Positions 62,079 through 64,000 of a DNA stretch of 64,000 nucleotides are shown piece by piece. How positions within the stretch are numbered: the stretch's first letter is position 1; each line of letters opens with the position of its first letter. Source of the stretch: Pteria penguin. Taxonomy: Eukaryota > Mollusca > Bivalvia > Pterioida > Pteriidae. Under the pieces are notes generated by a model. That model did no database searches. It was not told where the DNA came from and was given only the letters and a program-made list of their open reading frames with translations. The stretch spans positions 17,341,501 through 17,405,500 of the forward strand of contig CM068585.1 of NCBI GenBank assembly GCA_035048485.1. Reading direction: 5' to 3'. Made by a program: the position numbers and the translations under genes.

Positions 62079-63276
62079 TTAGTGGTGGGTGCTAAATATA
62101 AAAATTTCTAACATAATAAATGCAAGTATTTGAATTCCATGTAGGATTTTCTTTGTGGAGTGTTTGGTAAACAGAAGCCGCTTCCAACGCCCCAGGATCC
62201 GAGTCTCGGCTATTGGTGTAGTCTCTCTCTGTTAACACCAGCACTTGTGTCTTTTCCAATATTTTAAATAACAAAAAGAAAAAATCAGCATTGAGTATTG
62301 TTTCAATGAGTTGCATGTAGTCATTTTATGTTAGACATAATATGTAACATGAAACGACTTCGGTGAGAACGTCACCTAGCGAAAGTTATTACATGCATAT
62401 GTGGTAATAATCGGCCTTGGGTAGAAAAGATCATTTAATGCTTGCAAATTTAATGACTTTTAAATATGTTCAAAATGTATGATTACATGAAAATACAAGA
62501 AGTTGAATGGAAATTTGCATAAAAGGGTCATTGTTCGGCGGGATATGCTTAAATAAAGCAGATATTGTTCGCGTATTATTTGATAGCGAAGATAAATGGC
62601 GGGAATTGGGAGAGAAATAGAAATACATTTGTGAATGCTAATGTTTAATTGATCGTAAAATGGTCTAGTGACCTAGATATAATTGATTTCAATCGGAATT
62701 ATTTGAAAATCTAATGCGAAATTATGATCTAAGTTTCGCTATGTTTGCTATACACTTGAAATTTGTCACCCTCCCCTTTTTTTCTGTCCAATTTACTAAC
62801 ATTGTTGGTTTGCCAAAATCCTTGATAAAGATAACTTGCAGGTCATGTCCCGCGTCGATAAGGGCGAGGATTTAAAGCAAGACTATGTCAAATTATTGCA
62901 AATTGAATCTTTTGTTTCGCTGCTTTTCTTTTTATGCCAAGTGTCAAATAGAAAAATGAAATGTAATGTACAGATCAAAAAGTAAATATCAGGCGGAGAG
63001 AAAACGTCTCGATTTAAACCCTAGATTATCGTCTTAAGAAAGGGACAAAAATGTCACACGTGGAGAAAAAAATCTCTCGCTAAACAGACCCACACGGCTT
63101 ATAAGTCTACTTGCTTTGAATGCAGTGTCATTGTTTACAAATAGACAGATGTTTTGTTCAGAGCAACAGGCAAATAAAACATTTTTTTTTTACAGATTTT
63201 CAAATCATATTGTTCGATTCGTTGGCATTACGTATATTTACGAGCTACTATCTCTTGATTTTTTTCACTAACATAT

Positions 63277-63279
<3 letters not shown>

Positions 63280-63321
<42 letters not shown>

Positions 63322-63322
63322 G

Positions 63323-63377
<55 letters not shown>
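63280..63377. repeat. Compound (CA)n-(TA)n microsatellite
   Basis: (CA)n at 63280-63310, (TA)n at 63311-63321, a TGTACATG interruption, then (TA)n to 63377. Confidence 0.95.
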
Positions 63378-63379
<2 letters not shown>

Positions 63380-64000
63380 CACAGCAATAGATATTTATTC
63401 CTTAATAAAATTGCTTACTGATATCAATACCGGTACATCAGTATGTGTGTACTTTCAGCATTTCAATCAATGGCGTCCTTATGACACCTGTGGATTTATC
63501 CAAACATTGGCTTTGCCATATTAAATACGATGGTTCTCGTATATACCTGCGTCTATAGATGGCGCTTTAATTTTAAGGGGTCAGGTACCTTAAGATGGGG
63601 TTTAGATCTTTATCAGCACGATCTACCCCCAGCCGATGAAGGCTCAATTCTCTGCACAACTAAGGTCTTCGCGAGCATTTAAACTTTCAGACTAGAGTGT
63701 TTTTAAACTTGTCATTAAGGTGATAAATTAGAGTTGTATTTTTTTCCAACCACGAAGACTTGTGTTTTGTGAATCAAACCAGTTATTACCGAGTCAGCAT
63801 GTGGCCATATTAAATTTGTCACGTCTTTATACAGTCGTCTGTTCAGGCTTTCTCCTTTAGCCGTTCATATTTGTTCAAATATACATCTTTTTGTCCATGC
63901 CTAAGTGGCAACTTTCTGTTCCAGTATACATGAACATAGACATCGAAAAATTGTATTCCTCGCGATTTGTAATTATATGCTTAGATTTGTAAAAGGGACG

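Larger units (their letters stand above)
44258..64000 (+). other. FAT1: Probable next cadherin intron (>19.7 kb), no further exon recognised
   Basis: Phase 1 at the donor requires another exon, but no frame with cadherin motifs on the plus strand was recognised to the end of the window. A short exon could have been missed. Repeats are listed separately. Parts with nothing noted: 44560-48300, 48710-50450, 50850-51480, 52820-57920, 58120-58820, 58915-59075, 59150-60760, 61440-61900, 62085-63275, 63380-64000. A minus-strand frame at 55111-55311 (METVLNLNFWSIQIVANMDK...) looks less repetitive than its neighbours but matches no family I know. Confidence 0.6.

Overview
The window looks like a piece of a bivalve mollusc nuclear genome. 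It is AT-rich, has long introns, and contains only two recognisable protein-coding loci. Three things point to Bivalvia: the HSPA12-type gene end, dispersed tRNA-derived SINEs whose conserved core contains the CAGGCAGATGCCGTCACC motif, and repeats that start with a small palindrome followed by a CTGTCYGTCC tract. I cannot name the species from sequence alone. Every repeat-family assignment is from pattern reading, not a library search.

Layout. Bases 1-465 are the 3' terminal coding exon of an HSP70-12 (HSPA12A/B-like) gene. Bases 466-23922 are non-coding. They hold two mobile elements built from ~0.5 kb tandem units (490-1785 and 6385-8521), a 42-bp minisatellite (4421-5480), an apparently intact tRNA-Gly(GCC) gene (11190-11260, minus) beside a SINE, and several microsatellites. 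Bases 23933-27299 are one very large first coding exon of a FAT1/2/3-class giant cadherin. It carries the signal peptide, nine complete cadherin repeats and the start of a tenth. A 16.6-kb intron follows (27300-43942). A second coding exon at 43943-44257 joins in phase and completes repeat 10. Bases 44258-64000 are probably the next intron; I found no further cadherin exon in it.

Function. The cadherin is a type I cell-surface adhesion and planar-polarity protein of the Fat-like (kugelei/FAT1-3) branch. Only about 1,230 of probably 4,500 or so residues are in the window. The HSPA12 end belongs to an atypical cytosolic HSP70 family that is strongly expanded in bivalves. Nothing suggests the two genes act together.

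The most unusual features are structural: three long hairpins (34-36 bp arms), two minisatellites with dimeric higher-order structure, a minisatellite 280 bp upstream of a cadherin exon, a SINE whose core has been amplified about six times in tandem, and a possible 325-bp hAT-like MITE. I see no CRISPR array, prokaryotic operon or viral gene. I did not find a convincing undescribed gene system.
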